Part shown: piece by piece, positions 57,416 to 64,000 of the stretch
Numbering within the stretch: position 1 is the first letter of the stretch
Layout: every line of letters starts with the position of its first letter
Assembly (NCBI RefSeq): GCF_000179775.1
Contig: NZ_AEEB01000003.1
Coordinates: 558,001 to 622,000, forward strand
Length of the DNA stretch: 64,000 nt
Direction: 5' to 3'
DNA from: Ahrensia sp. R2A130
GTDB taxonomy: Bacteria > Pseudomonadota > Alphaproteobacteria > Rhizobiales > Rhizobiaceae
Translations under genes and position numbers: made by a program
Notes under the pieces: model-generated
Told to the model about the DNA's origin: nothing
What the model saw: only the letters and a program-made list of their open reading frames with translations
Database searches by the model: none

Positions 57416-58864
57416 ATGTTGAAATTCACCCGCTCCACCCTGCTCGCCTCCGCTGCCATCGTGGCACTGTCACCCGGCGCTTATGCTGCTGAAGGATTGA
57501 CCCTGCTGAATGAGATGTTCGCTGGCGACGCCAAGCTCACCTATGGCAGCGTCGAAGAAATCGACCCGTCGTCATTTGTTTTGAAAGACGTAAAAATAGA
57601 CGCGCCCAGCGGTGCCGATATCGAGATGAAGGAACTGGCCGTCAACGGTCTTAAAGAGGCCGATGATCGCGTGATCTACGACGCCATCCGCGCCACCGAG
57701 ACGAAATTCGTCGACGAGAAGCGCGGCTCGACCGCAGCCATCGCGGTGATCGAAACCAAACTCGGCGACTGGCCGAAAATCCTGATGAAAAAAGACCTCA
57801 CCGACGAGGAAAAGGCCAAACGCGTTCGCTTCGGCAGCTACAACTTCAGCGGCATCGTTGGCGGCACACGCGACGGTAACTTCACAATCGACGGCGTTTC
57901 CCTAACTGACTTCGACGTGCCTTTGCGTGCAGGCGAGATGATGGCGTCCGGCACCAGTGGCCGTTTCAAGATGAGAAGCATCGACGTCGCGAACTTCACC
58001 GGCACGGGCAAGGTCGCCAGCGGGCGTATGGGCAAATTCACCCTGTCCGGCCTCGACATGCCGTTCGGCAAAGGCACGTCTCCATTGGCGTTGTTCGATA
58101 CACCATTGGACATGGAAATCGCAGATGTCTCCGTGTCCGTTGGTGGAGCAGAAGTCTTCTCCATGGCCAGCACCACAACCGCAGTTCGCAAGGCATCCGA
58201 CGGCGAGTCGTTTACTCAGGAATCCAATATCAAGGACATCCGTGCCGATCTGACCAAAATTCCGGACCCGCGCGCGAAAGCCGTGCTGGGGCAGCTCGGT
58301 TACGAGCAGCTGGAAATGAACATGACCGGAACGGGCTCCTACACGCCTTCAACCGGCGTTGCCGCGCTCGACAACATGAACATCAAACTGAAGGACATGT
58401 TCGATCTCGACATGGCCTATGCCCTGTCTGGTTACACGGAAGAGTTCATGAAGCGGTTGCAGGACCAACAGGCAAAAGACCTCTCCAACCCCACAAGCCA
58501 AGTGTCCCCCGGTGTGATCGCACTGTTGAGCGAACTCGACCTCAACGATTTCAGCCTGTCGCTCACCGACCAATCGTTAACACAACGTCTGCTCGATTTT
58601 CAGGGCCAGCAGATGGGCTCCACCGGCGATCAACTGGCCGCTTCCGTACCTATGTTTCTCGGCATGGGTATGGCCAGTCTCGGCATGCCGGATCTGACGG
58701 ACATGGTGACGAAAGCCGTTGGCACATTCGTGAAGGATAAAGGCACCCTATCGGTCGAGGCCAAACCAGCAGCGCCAGTTTCCGTCGGCAGCCTTATCGT
58801 TACCGGCCAAACCAATCCGAAGGCATTGCCGGAAATGTTGAACCTTCAGGTCAAGGCCAAGTAG
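57416..58864 (+). CDS. uncharacterised exported protein
   Basis: 482 residues with a Sec signal peptide (1-24, ending AYA). The mature part is rich in repeated beta-strand-like stretches with a recurrent pattern of G-x-x-(D/S)-I or F-T-G-T/G-K (for example RSIDVANFTGTGKVASGRMGKFTLSGLDMPFG and ELEMNMTGTGSYTP), so it may be an all-beta, perhaps beta-solenoid, protein. It lacks cysteines and has no recognisable active site. Divergent from parC across 125 bp, convergent with the LysE-type gene, 3 bp between stops. I do not recognise the family. Confidence 0.7.
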   Translation: MLKFTRSTLLASAAIVALSPGAYAAEGLTLLNEMFAGDAKLTYGSVEEIDPSSFVLKDVKIDAPSGADIEMKELAVNGLKEADDRVIYDAIRATETKFVDEKRGSTAAIAVIETKLGDWPKILMKKDLTDEEKAKRVRFGSYNFSGIVGGTRDGNFTIDGVSLTDFDVPLRAGEMMASGTSGRFKMRSIDVANFTGTGKVASGRMGKFTLSGLDMPFGKGTSPLALFDTPLDMEIADVSVSVGGAEVFSMASTTTAVRKASDGESFTQESNIKDIRADLTKIPDPRAKAVLGQLGYEQLEMNMTGTGSYTPSTGVAALDNMNIKLKDMFDLDMAYALSGYTEEFMKRLQDQQAKDLSNPTSQVSPGVIALLSELDLNDFSLSLTDQSLTQRLLDFQGQQMGSTGDQLAASVPMFLGMGMASLGMPDLTDMVTKAVGTFVKDKGTLSVEAKPAAPVSVGSLIVTGQTNPKALPEMLNLQVKAK

Positions 58865-58867
58865 CGC

Positions 58868-59464
58868 CTAACCTGAAAAGTTGGACGCAAGCGCCAACCC
58901 GACAACAACTAACATCGCCAGTGCCATGGCGATGTTGATGCCGCGCTGAACGGCGGGTCGAAGATCAAGCGAATTCACAGCCACACCCGCTGCCAGCCAC
59001 AGCACATGGATCGGAATCCAGACCGCATTCAGCAGCACGAATTTCACCGCGATTTCCAGCCAGAGTTGATTTGGAAACATCGGGAAGTTCGAGAACACAA
59101 ACGTCCCCACCGCATAGGCCTTCGGGTTGATCGCCTGCAGCGTGATACCGCCCCAAAAGCCCGGTGCCTTGTCCGCGCCTATGAACGCGAGCTTCGATCC
59201 TGCAAACGCGATTTTCGCTGCCAGATACAGCAGATACGCGGTGGACAGCAGCGTGAAGACCAGCCGCAGGCTTTCATTTGCGAGGAACAGCGCAGCCAAC
59301 CCGCCAGCGGCCACTGCCATCACCATATTCGAACCCACGAACAGCCCTGCCCCGTAAGCCCAGCCCGCGCGATAGCCGAAGGCTGAACCGACACCGGCCA
59401 GCGTCAACACACCCGGCCCCGGGCTGCCCAGAAGCAACAGCATCGCAAAAAGAAAATTCGTCAT
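58868..59464 (-). CDS. LysE-family amino-acid/metabolite exporter
   Basis: 198 residues from the ATG at 59464 (MTNFLFAMLLLLGSPGPGVL). Six helices with the family start L-x-S-P-G-P (GSPGPGVLTLAGVGSAFGYRAGWAYGAG) and GGITLQAINPKAYAVGTFVFSNFPM (the N-P-K-A segment). RhtB/LysE proteins export amino acids or homoserine lactones; the substrate cannot be told. The upstream gene is divergent with about 100 bp between starts. Confidence 0.88.
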   Translation of the reverse strand: MTNFLFAMLLLLGSPGPGVLTLAGVGSAFGYRAGWAYGAGLFVGSNMVMAVAAGGLAALFLANESLRLVFTLLSTAYLLYLAAKIAFAGSKLAFIGADKAPGFWGGITLQAINPKAYAVGTFVFSNFPMFPNQLWLEIAVKFVLLNAVWIPIHVLWLAAGVAVNSLDLRPAVQRGINIAMALAMLVVVGLALASNFSG

Positions 59465-59566
59465 AGAGGCGATTGCACAATCGTGATCGAAAACGTGAAC
59501 GGCGGACCATTGCGCCAGACCGCACGGCCTGCAAGCCTGCGACAACTTGGCATTTAGGGAAAACCA

Positions 59567-60037
59567 ATGTTCACACGCTCAAAATCGTTTCTTGCGGCAG
59601 CTGGCATAGCCACCACCTCGCTTTTCGCATCTCCAGCCTTCGCTACGGGCGAGACTATCGAAGTCACCGGCGAGGTGATCGACACATGGTGCTACTATTC
59701 CGGCGTCATGGGCTTTTCCGAAGCTGTGCGCGGCACGTCCCACCACACATGCGCGCTGTGGTGCGCGGCAGGCGGCATACCGGTCGGCATCCGTACCGAA
59801 GATGGCGCGGTCTATATGGTGCTGAAAATCGAAGACGAAGACCCACTTGCCCAGACCGACAAAGTGATGGAATTGGCCAGCGACGAAATTCGCGCCAAGG
59901 GCACCCACTACAAGCGTGACGGTGTAAACTACATCCTCGTGGACAAGGTGGTGGAGAACAAAGGCATCACCTTCCGCAGCCATGAAGATTACGATTCCGT
60001 GCCGCCGTTTTCCGCTCCCAAGAAACCGAAAGGCTGA
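59567..60037 (+). CDS. exported protein with C-x17-H-H-x-C-x3-C motif, first gene of the SCO cassette
   Basis: 156 residues with a signal peptide (1-26, ASPAFA). The core reads ETIEVTGEVIDTWCYYSG (Cys42), a 16-residue linker, then SHHTCALWCAAGG (His59, His60, Cys62, Cys66), IPVGIRTEDGAVYMVLK. I recall this motif (G-x-V-x-D-x-x-C, then H-x-x-C-x3-C, then P-V-G) as a conserved but uncharacterised exported family. The thiol/His set looks like a metal-binding site. Starts a rightward cassette of three genes with gaps of 5 and 4 bp. No enzyme named. Confidence 0.75.
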   Translation: MFTRSKSFLAAAGIATTSLFASPAFATGETIEVTGEVIDTWCYYSGVMGFSEAVRGTSHHTCALWCAAGGIPVGIRTEDGAVYMVLKIEDEDPLAQTDKVMELASDEIRAKGTHYKRDGVNYILVDKVVENKGITFRSHEDYDSVPPFSAPKKPKG

Positions 60038-60042
60038 ACACG

Positions 60043-60624
60043 ATGAGCAGATTTTCAACCAGATTCGTATTTGCTGCAGCCGCCTTGCTCACTGCCACAT
60101 CCGTGCAAGCCGCAGATTTTTCCGAAGGCTCAACTGCAAAAGAATGGGGCCTATACGGTGAAGAAAAGGCGATGTTCTCCGGCAAAGTCGTGGACATCAT
60201 GTGCGAACTATCGGGCAATTGTGCAGATAATTGCGGTGATGGCCGCCGCAACCTCGGTGTCGTCCGCGATGCCGACAACGCGCTCGTCATGGTGCTGAAG
60301 AACGCCCAGTCCGCCTTCAACGGCGCAACCGCCGATCTCCTGCCCTTCTGCAACAAAGCCGTGGACGTCGATGGCGTGATGATCGGCGATGATGAGGACT
60401 CCCCATCACGTTTCTACATGGTCCAGAAGATCCGCGCGAAGGGCGACGCCGAATGGACCAAGGCGAATAAGTGGACCAAAGACTGGGCGAAAAAGAACCC
60501 CGACGCCAAAGGCAAAGGCCCATGGTTCCGCCGCGACCCGCGCGTGTTGAAACAACTGGCTGCTGAAGGCCATTTCGGCCTCGGTGTCGAGTTCGATCAG
60601 CAATATCTGAAAGACAACGAGTAG
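60043..60624 (+). CDS. exported C-x3-C protein, divergent paralogue of the previous gene
   Basis: 193 residues with a signal peptide (1-23, SVQA). Residues 45-86 line up with the previous protein: MFSGKVVDIMCELSGNCADNCGDGRRNLGVVRDADNALVMVLK against VTGEVIDTWCYYSG..HHTCALWCAAGGIPVGIRTEDGAVYMVLK. Cys54, Cys60 and Cys64 match Cys42, Cys62 and Cys66; the His pair is missing and the linker is shortened to 5 residues. An extra Cys103 lies in PFCNK. The end is Lys/Trp-rich (WTKANKWTKDWAKKNPDAKGKGPWFRRD). Starts 5 bp after the first gene. Function unknown; thiol/metal site predicted. Confidence 0.72.
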   Translation: MSRFSTRFVFAAAALLTATSVQAADFSEGSTAKEWGLYGEEKAMFSGKVVDIMCELSGNCADNCGDGRRNLGVVRDADNALVMVLKNAQSAFNGATADLLPFCNKAVDVDGVMIGDDEDSPSRFYMVQKIRAKGDAEWTKANKWTKDWAKKNPDAKGKGPWFRRDPRVLKQLAAEGHFGLGVEFDQQYLKDNE

Positions 60625-60628
60625 CACC

Positions 60629-61294
60629 GTGCTATCGACCCGCCTCCTCGCGGCAACGGCAATCGTCGGCGGCTTGCTCGTCGGCGGCGCTGCTGCTTGG
60701 TTCGGTGAAACAATCGACCCGAAACCGAAAGTCGCCAGCCTGTCTGCCGCGCCGGTCGATACCAGCAACACGCCCGGTTTTCCGCAATTGAAATCCGGCG
60801 ACTACGAACTCACCGACCAGCACGGCAACACCCGCCGCTCCGCCAGCCCGGACGGCCGACCACAACTGGTATTTTTCGGCTATGGCCACTGCAAGGCCGT
60901 CTGCTCACTAGCGCTACCCAACATGGCGGAGGCGACCGAGTTGCTGGACGGCATGGGCATCGCAGCAACGCCCGTCATGGTGACGGTCGACCCCGAGCGC
61001 GACACACCAGCCGACCTTCAAATCACGATGGCCAAACACCACCCCCGCATGCTCGGCCTTACCGGCGACGAGAGTGCGCTTGCCGAAGCCTACAAGGCGT
61101 TCAACGTGAAAAAGGAATTCCTCTTCACCCACCCCGAAGAAGGCGAAGTGTTCTCACATTCGTCCTTCATTTTCCTGCTGGATGGCGACGGAAAATTCCA
61201 AACCATGTTCCCGCCGGTAACGAACCCGGCGCGTATAGCGCAGGTTTCAGCAGGATATATTCGGGCGAAAGATACCAACGCGCCAGCATCATAG
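60629..61294 (+). CDS. SCO1/SenC-family copper chaperone or thiol reductase
   Basis: 221 residues from a GTG at 60629. Membrane-anchored N-terminus (LLAATAIVGGLLVGGAAAWF), then the thioredoxin-like SCO domain: LVFFGYGHCKAVCSLALPNMAEA (Cys88-x3-Cys92), VTVDPERDTPADLQ, and the metal-binding His177 in FSHSSFIFLLDGDG. SCO proteins deliver copper to the CuA site of cytochrome oxidase or reduce its cysteines. Canonical SCO has GFT-x-C-x-x-x-C; here GYGHCKAVC. The third gene of the cassette; a weak GGATCA/TGATCC hairpin (61294-61308) follows. Confidence 0.85.
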   Translation: MLSTRLLAATAIVGGLLVGGAAAWFGETIDPKPKVASLSAAPVDTSNTPGFPQLKSGDYELTDQHGNTRRSASPDGRPQLVFFGYGHCKAVCSLALPNMAEATELLDGMGIAATPVMVTVDPERDTPADLQITMAKHHPRMLGLTGDESALAEAYKAFNVKKEFLFTHPEEGEVFSHSSFIFLLDGDGKFQTMFPPVTNPARIAQVSAGYIRAKDTNAPAS

Positions 61295-61335
61295 GATCAA
61301 CCTGATCCCATATCAGAACGCCGGCACGTTGCTTT

Positions 61336-62274
61336 TCAGGCCACGCGCTCGATTACGTTTGGTGCACCCATCGCAGTCTCTTGCGGCCTCCACCCTATGG
61401 TGTTGGCAGCGTTAGCGCGCAAAGCATCAGCCACCGCAAGCACCTCGCTTTCAGCATCGGCACGCACCATCATGCCCATCGTGTAATGGTCGAGTTCTGG
61501 CAGATTGTGTCTGGCGTCCAGAGGCACAATTTCCCCATCGCAGGATGACAGCGGCAATGGCGCGATTGCCAGATCAGCACGCAAACCCGCCTTTTGGCCT
61601 GCCAGATGTGCGCTCTTGAAGGTGATGCAATAATCCCGGTTTTTTGCCTCAAGTTCTTCCAGCGCGTTTTCCCGCCAGACGCATGTTTGCTCCCAAACCG
61701 AAACGGGCAACGGCACCCGTTCAGCCGCAATGCCGCCTTTCAAACCCGCCCAAACCATAGCTTCCTTGAACAGTGGTTCGACCTTGCGACTATCGTTGCC
61801 ATCATTTTGGCAAGTGATAATCACGATATCCAACTCGCTACGTCGGAAAGCTTCATATTGCGGTTCTGAATTCTCGACCGTTACATCGACCCGGATTTGG
61901 GGGTGTGTCTTCGCAAAATCGCGCAAGACCGCAGGCAGAAATCTGTCGACCGCATGGTCAATTGCGCCGAGCCTAACCATGCCGGACATTTCCGGTGACA
62001 CGAATTTCGACACCGTATCAGCGTTCATCGCCAGCATTCGTCTGGCATGGGTTACCAGCGTTTCACCATCTTCGTTCAACGAAACATGGCGGGCTTCGCG
62101 AATAAATATCTGCCGTCCCAGCAGTTCTTCAATCCGCTTCACCTGCATGGAAATAGCAGACGGCGTGCGGAAAACAGCCTCGGATGCAGCAGAGAAATTA
62201 CCCGTATCCGCTATTGCAACAACGGTTCTCAGCAGATCCAGTTCGATCAGCGGTGTTTGTATCTGTTCGGTCAT
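61336..62274 (-). CDS. LysR-family transcriptional regulator (LrhA-like)
   Basis: 312 residues. HTH: LIELDLLRTVVAIADTGNFSAASEAVFRTPSAISMQVKRIEELLGRQIFIREARHVSLNEDGETLV. The effector domain follows from about 95 (VRLGAIDHAVDRFLPAVLRDFAKTHP). Most similar to the LrhA/HexA group by the F-R-T-P-S-A-I-S recognition helix. Ligand not known. Divergent from the DUF1127 gene with 124 bp between starts, which suggests it controls that gene; the region is AT-rich and contains an ATCAAA/TTTGAT-like repeat. Confidence 0.9.
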   Translation of the reverse strand: MTEQIQTPLIELDLLRTVVAIADTGNFSAASEAVFRTPSAISMQVKRIEELLGRQIFIREARHVSLNEDGETLVTHARRMLAMNADTVSKFVSPEMSGMVRLGAIDHAVDRFLPAVLRDFAKTHPQIRVDVTVENSEPQYEAFRRSELDIVIITCQNDGNDSRKVEPLFKEAMVWAGLKGGIAAERVPLPVSVWEQTCVWRENALEELEAKNRDYCITFKSAHLAGQKAGLRADLAIAPLPLSSCDGEIVPLDARHNLPELDHYTMGMMVRADAESEVLAVADALRANAANTIGWRPQETAMGAPNVIERVA

Positions 62275-62398
62275 ATCAATGCTCCTTACATCAAATCATC
62301 AATTAAAATCATAGATAATGTCAAATCTATTCGTTTGATTGAATCGCCAACCTCTCCCAGCTTGGTTGAACAGACAGTGACCATTCAAGGAGAGACCC

Positions 62399-62698
62399 AT
62401 GGCCTACCAATCAACACCCTGCTGCACCGAATTGCCTCCGCGTCCATTGGGAGCGACGGTCGTACAAATGCTGAAGGCTTATCTGTCTAACGCTTTGCGC
62501 CGCTACCGTGCTCACAGAGAAGCGCACGTCGCGCGGGATGCGTTCCGGGGCATGTTATCGCTTGATGACGAGATTCTCGACGATATCGGCGTCACACGCA
62601 GTAACGTCGAATGGGCAAGCAAGTTGCCTATTCACCAGTCAGCGGCGCAGGCACTCGACGCTACGAAAAAGCGGGCGAGGCCGAAAATACGGCGCTGA
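62399..62698 (+). CDS. DUF1127-family small protein
   Basis: 99 residues with AGGAGAG before the ATG. The DUF1127 segment is RAHREAHVARDAFRGMLSLDDEILDDIGVTRSNVEWASKLP, that is, (L/R)-x-x-L-D-D-x-x-L-x-D-I-G-(I/V)-x-R. Small DUF1127 proteins of Agrobacterium and Brucella bind RNA or affect carbon metabolism and are often under a LysR regulator. Here the N-terminus is Cys/Pro-rich and the C-terminus Arg/Lys-rich (KKRARPKIRR), consistent with RNA binding (inference). Confidence 0.85.
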   Translation: MAYQSTPCCTELPPRPLGATVVQMLKAYLSNALRRYRAHREAHVARDAFRGMLSLDDEILDDIGVTRSNVEWASKLPIHQSAAQALDATKKRARPKIRR

Positions 62699-62717
62699 AA
62701 TATGACGAGCGCCTAAT

Positions 62718-62750
62718 CGTCGGCGATGGCCAAGAGCCATTTCGCCGACG
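62718..62750. other. convergent stem-loop between DUF1127 and aspS
   Basis: Nine-base inverted repeat CGTCGGCGA (62718-62726) / TCGCCGACG (62742-62750), inner ATGGC/GCCAT stem. AAAAA follows on the right, T-run precedes only on the aspS side, so a U-tract does not follow the hairpin in either direction. Strong structure, unclear terminator. Confidence 0.4.
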
Positions 62751-62769
62751 AAAAACTCTACTGCCAAAT

Positions 62770-64000
62770 CTATTCTTTCGGCAGGTTCAGCTTCAAGTGA
62801 AGGTCTTTCAGCTGCGGCTTGTCCACCGCACTTGGTGCGCCCATCAGCAGGTCTTTCGCCTGCTGGTTCATCGGGAACATGGTGATCTCGCGCAGGTTCT
62901 TGGTGCCGCAGATCAACATCACGATACGGTCCACACCAGCGGCCATGCCACCGTGCGGCGGTGCGCCGTACTGGAACGCGCGGTAAAGACCGCCGAAGCG
63001 TTCTTCGACATCGGCCTGTGACAGGCCGGTGATGCCGAACGCCTTCACCATCGTTTCCGGCAAGTGGTTGCGGATGCCGCCGGAAGCGATCTCGAAACCG
63101 TTGCACACCATATCGTACTGCATGGCGTCGATCTTCAGCGGGTCTTCGTTGTTCAACGCGTCGATGCCACCCTTGGGCATGGAGAACGGGTTGTGACCGA
63201 ACTCGACCTTCTTGTTCTCCTCGTCCCATTCGTAAAACGGGAAGTCCACGATCCAGCAAAGCTCGAAAGCGTTCTCGTTGATGAGACCGGCTTCCTCAGC
63301 GGCCTTGGTGCGGGCATCGCCCGCAAAGGATGCGAATTTGGCCGGGTTACCGGCGGCGAAAAACACGGCATCGCCCAGTTCTAGGCCAAGTTGCTCGCGC
63401 ATGGCTTCGGTGCGTTCCGGCCCGATGTTCTTCGCAATCGGCCCTGCCGCATCGAACTTGCCTTCCAGCTCGCGCCAGAAAATGTAGCCCATGCCGGGCT
63501 GACCTTCGCCCTGCGCCCAGCTGTTCATGCGGTCGCAATGTTTGCGGCTGCCAGCACCTTTGACCGGAATCGCCCAAACTTCATTGTTGTCGTCAGCATC
63601 CAAAATACCGGCAAAGACCTTGAAGCCCGAGCCACGGAAATGCTCCGACACGTTTTGCATTTCGATGGGGTTCCGCAGGTCCGGTTTGTCGGAGCCGTAT
63701 TTGCGGATCGCTTCGCGGTAGGGAATGCGCGGCCAGTTTTTCGTCACCGTCTTACCGTCAGCAAATTGCTCGAAGACTTCAGTAATCACAGGCTCCATGG
63801 TCGTCAGAACATCTTCCTGCTCGACAAAGCTCATCTCGAGGTCGAGTTGGTAGAACTCGCCCGGCAGCCGGTCGGCACGCGGGTCTTCATCGCGGAAACA
63901 CGGCGCGATCTGGAAGTAGCGGTCGAAGCCGGACATCATGATCAGCTGTTTGTATTGCTGCGGCGCCTGCGGCAGCGCATAGAAATTCCCGGGGTGGATA
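62770..64000 (-). CDS. aspS: aspartyl-tRNA synthetase, C-terminal part (start beyond the right edge)
   Basis: At least 410 residues open to the window edge; the protein should be about 590, so roughly 180 N-terminal residues lie outside. Class II signatures: [57 protein letters not shown] (motif 2 FRDED) and [28 protein letters not shown] (motif 3 G-x-D-R). The GAD insertion domain ([27 protein letters not shown]) shows the bacterial type. Ends with the usual [10 protein letters not shown]. Confidence 0.95.
   Translation of the reverse strand, partial: IHPGNFYALPQAPQQYKQLIMMSGFDRYFQIAPCFRDEDPRADRLPGEFYQLDLEMSFVEQEDVLTTMEPVITEVFEQFADGKTVTKNWPRIPYREAIRKYGSDKPDLRNPIEMQNVSEHFRGSGFKVFAGILDADDNNEVWAIPVKGAGSRKHCDRMNSWAQGEGQPGMGYIFWRELEGKFDAAGPIAKNIGPERTEAMREQLGLELGDAVFFAAGNPAKFASFAGDARTKAAEEAGLINENAFELCWIVDFPFYEWDEENKKVEFGHNPFSMPKGGIDALNNEDPLKIDAMQYDMVCNGFEIASGGIRNHLPETMVKAFGITGLSQADVEERFGGLYRAFQYGAPPHGGMAAGVDRIVMLICGTKNLREITMFPMNQQAKDLLMGAPSAVDKPQLKDLHLKLNLPKE

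Noticed and set aside
1-64000. CRISPR arrays, insertion sequences, prophage or integrase genes
   Set aside because: No regularly spaced direct repeats, no transposase or integrase motifs and no terminal inverted repeats seen; the only tRNA (Pro) has no integrase or repeated 3' end beside it.

Overview
The window looks like chromosomal core of an alphaproteobacterium of the order Hyphomicrobiales (Rhizobiales). Supporting signs are the order glyA-nrdR-ribD-ribE-ribH-nusB-thiL, the block bamE / cytochrome bc1 chaperone / DUF177 / plsX / fabH / ihfA / MerR, an LdtR-type MarR regulator next to an L,D-transpeptidase, a magnesium-type HemB, a fused MaeB malic enzyme and two-domain DUF1127 and DUF2842 proteins. 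Gene density is high, many genes overlap by 4 bp, and I see no insertion sequence, prophage, CRISPR array or rRNA.

Layout, left to right. 1-1369: the start of a membrane protein and a DM13-domain redox protein, divergent from a cysteine-bearing TetR regulator. 1381-3669: maeB. 4006-5745: a three-gene cassette (PNPOx-like stress protein, DUF2945, topoisomerase IB) behind a candidate EcfG general-stress promoter. 5794-13682: a sugar or sugar-acid module with an SMP-30 lactonase, a HbpS-like protein, a five-gene ABC importer operon ending in a cytochrome b561, and a divergent GntR/IdnR-like LacI regulator with an 18-bp perfect palindrome between them. 13661-17806: an Att/Lol-like ABC exporter with a lipocalin-like partner. 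17875-21143: recJ, ctaA and a DUF2842 protein. 21150-30729: an export-type polysaccharide locus (deacetylase, GNAT, Wzc-like, Wza-like, glycosyltransferase, phosphoglycosyltransferase, polymerase/ligase) whose content resembles holdfast/unipolar adhesin loci. 30939-31015: tRNA-Pro(GGG). 31062-36054: MerR, ihfA, fabH, plsX, DUF177, bc1 chaperone and bamE. 36155-49174: hppA, an MFS protein, thiL, nusB, riboflavin genes, nrdR, glyA, ldtP, ldtR, DUF6163-like and a 3-hydroxyisobutyryl-CoA hydrolase. 49340-55007: hemB, RDD protein, SLC13 permease, bpt and a serine hydrolase. 55011-59464: parC, an unrecognised exported protein and a LysE exporter. 59567-61294: two small exported cysteine proteins and a SCO protein. 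61336-64000: LysR, DUF1127 and the C-terminal part of aspS.

The best candidate for an undescribed system is the 59567-61294 cassette: two exported, mutually related proteins, each with a C-x3-C motif, followed directly by a SCO protein that also carries C-x3-C. It reads as a periplasmic metal (copper) or thiol relay. The second most interesting point is the bis-histidine cytochrome b561 that ends the sugar importer operon, and the third is the polysaccharide locus with a degenerate kinase domain. No sequence search could be run; family calls rest on motifs, length and context.
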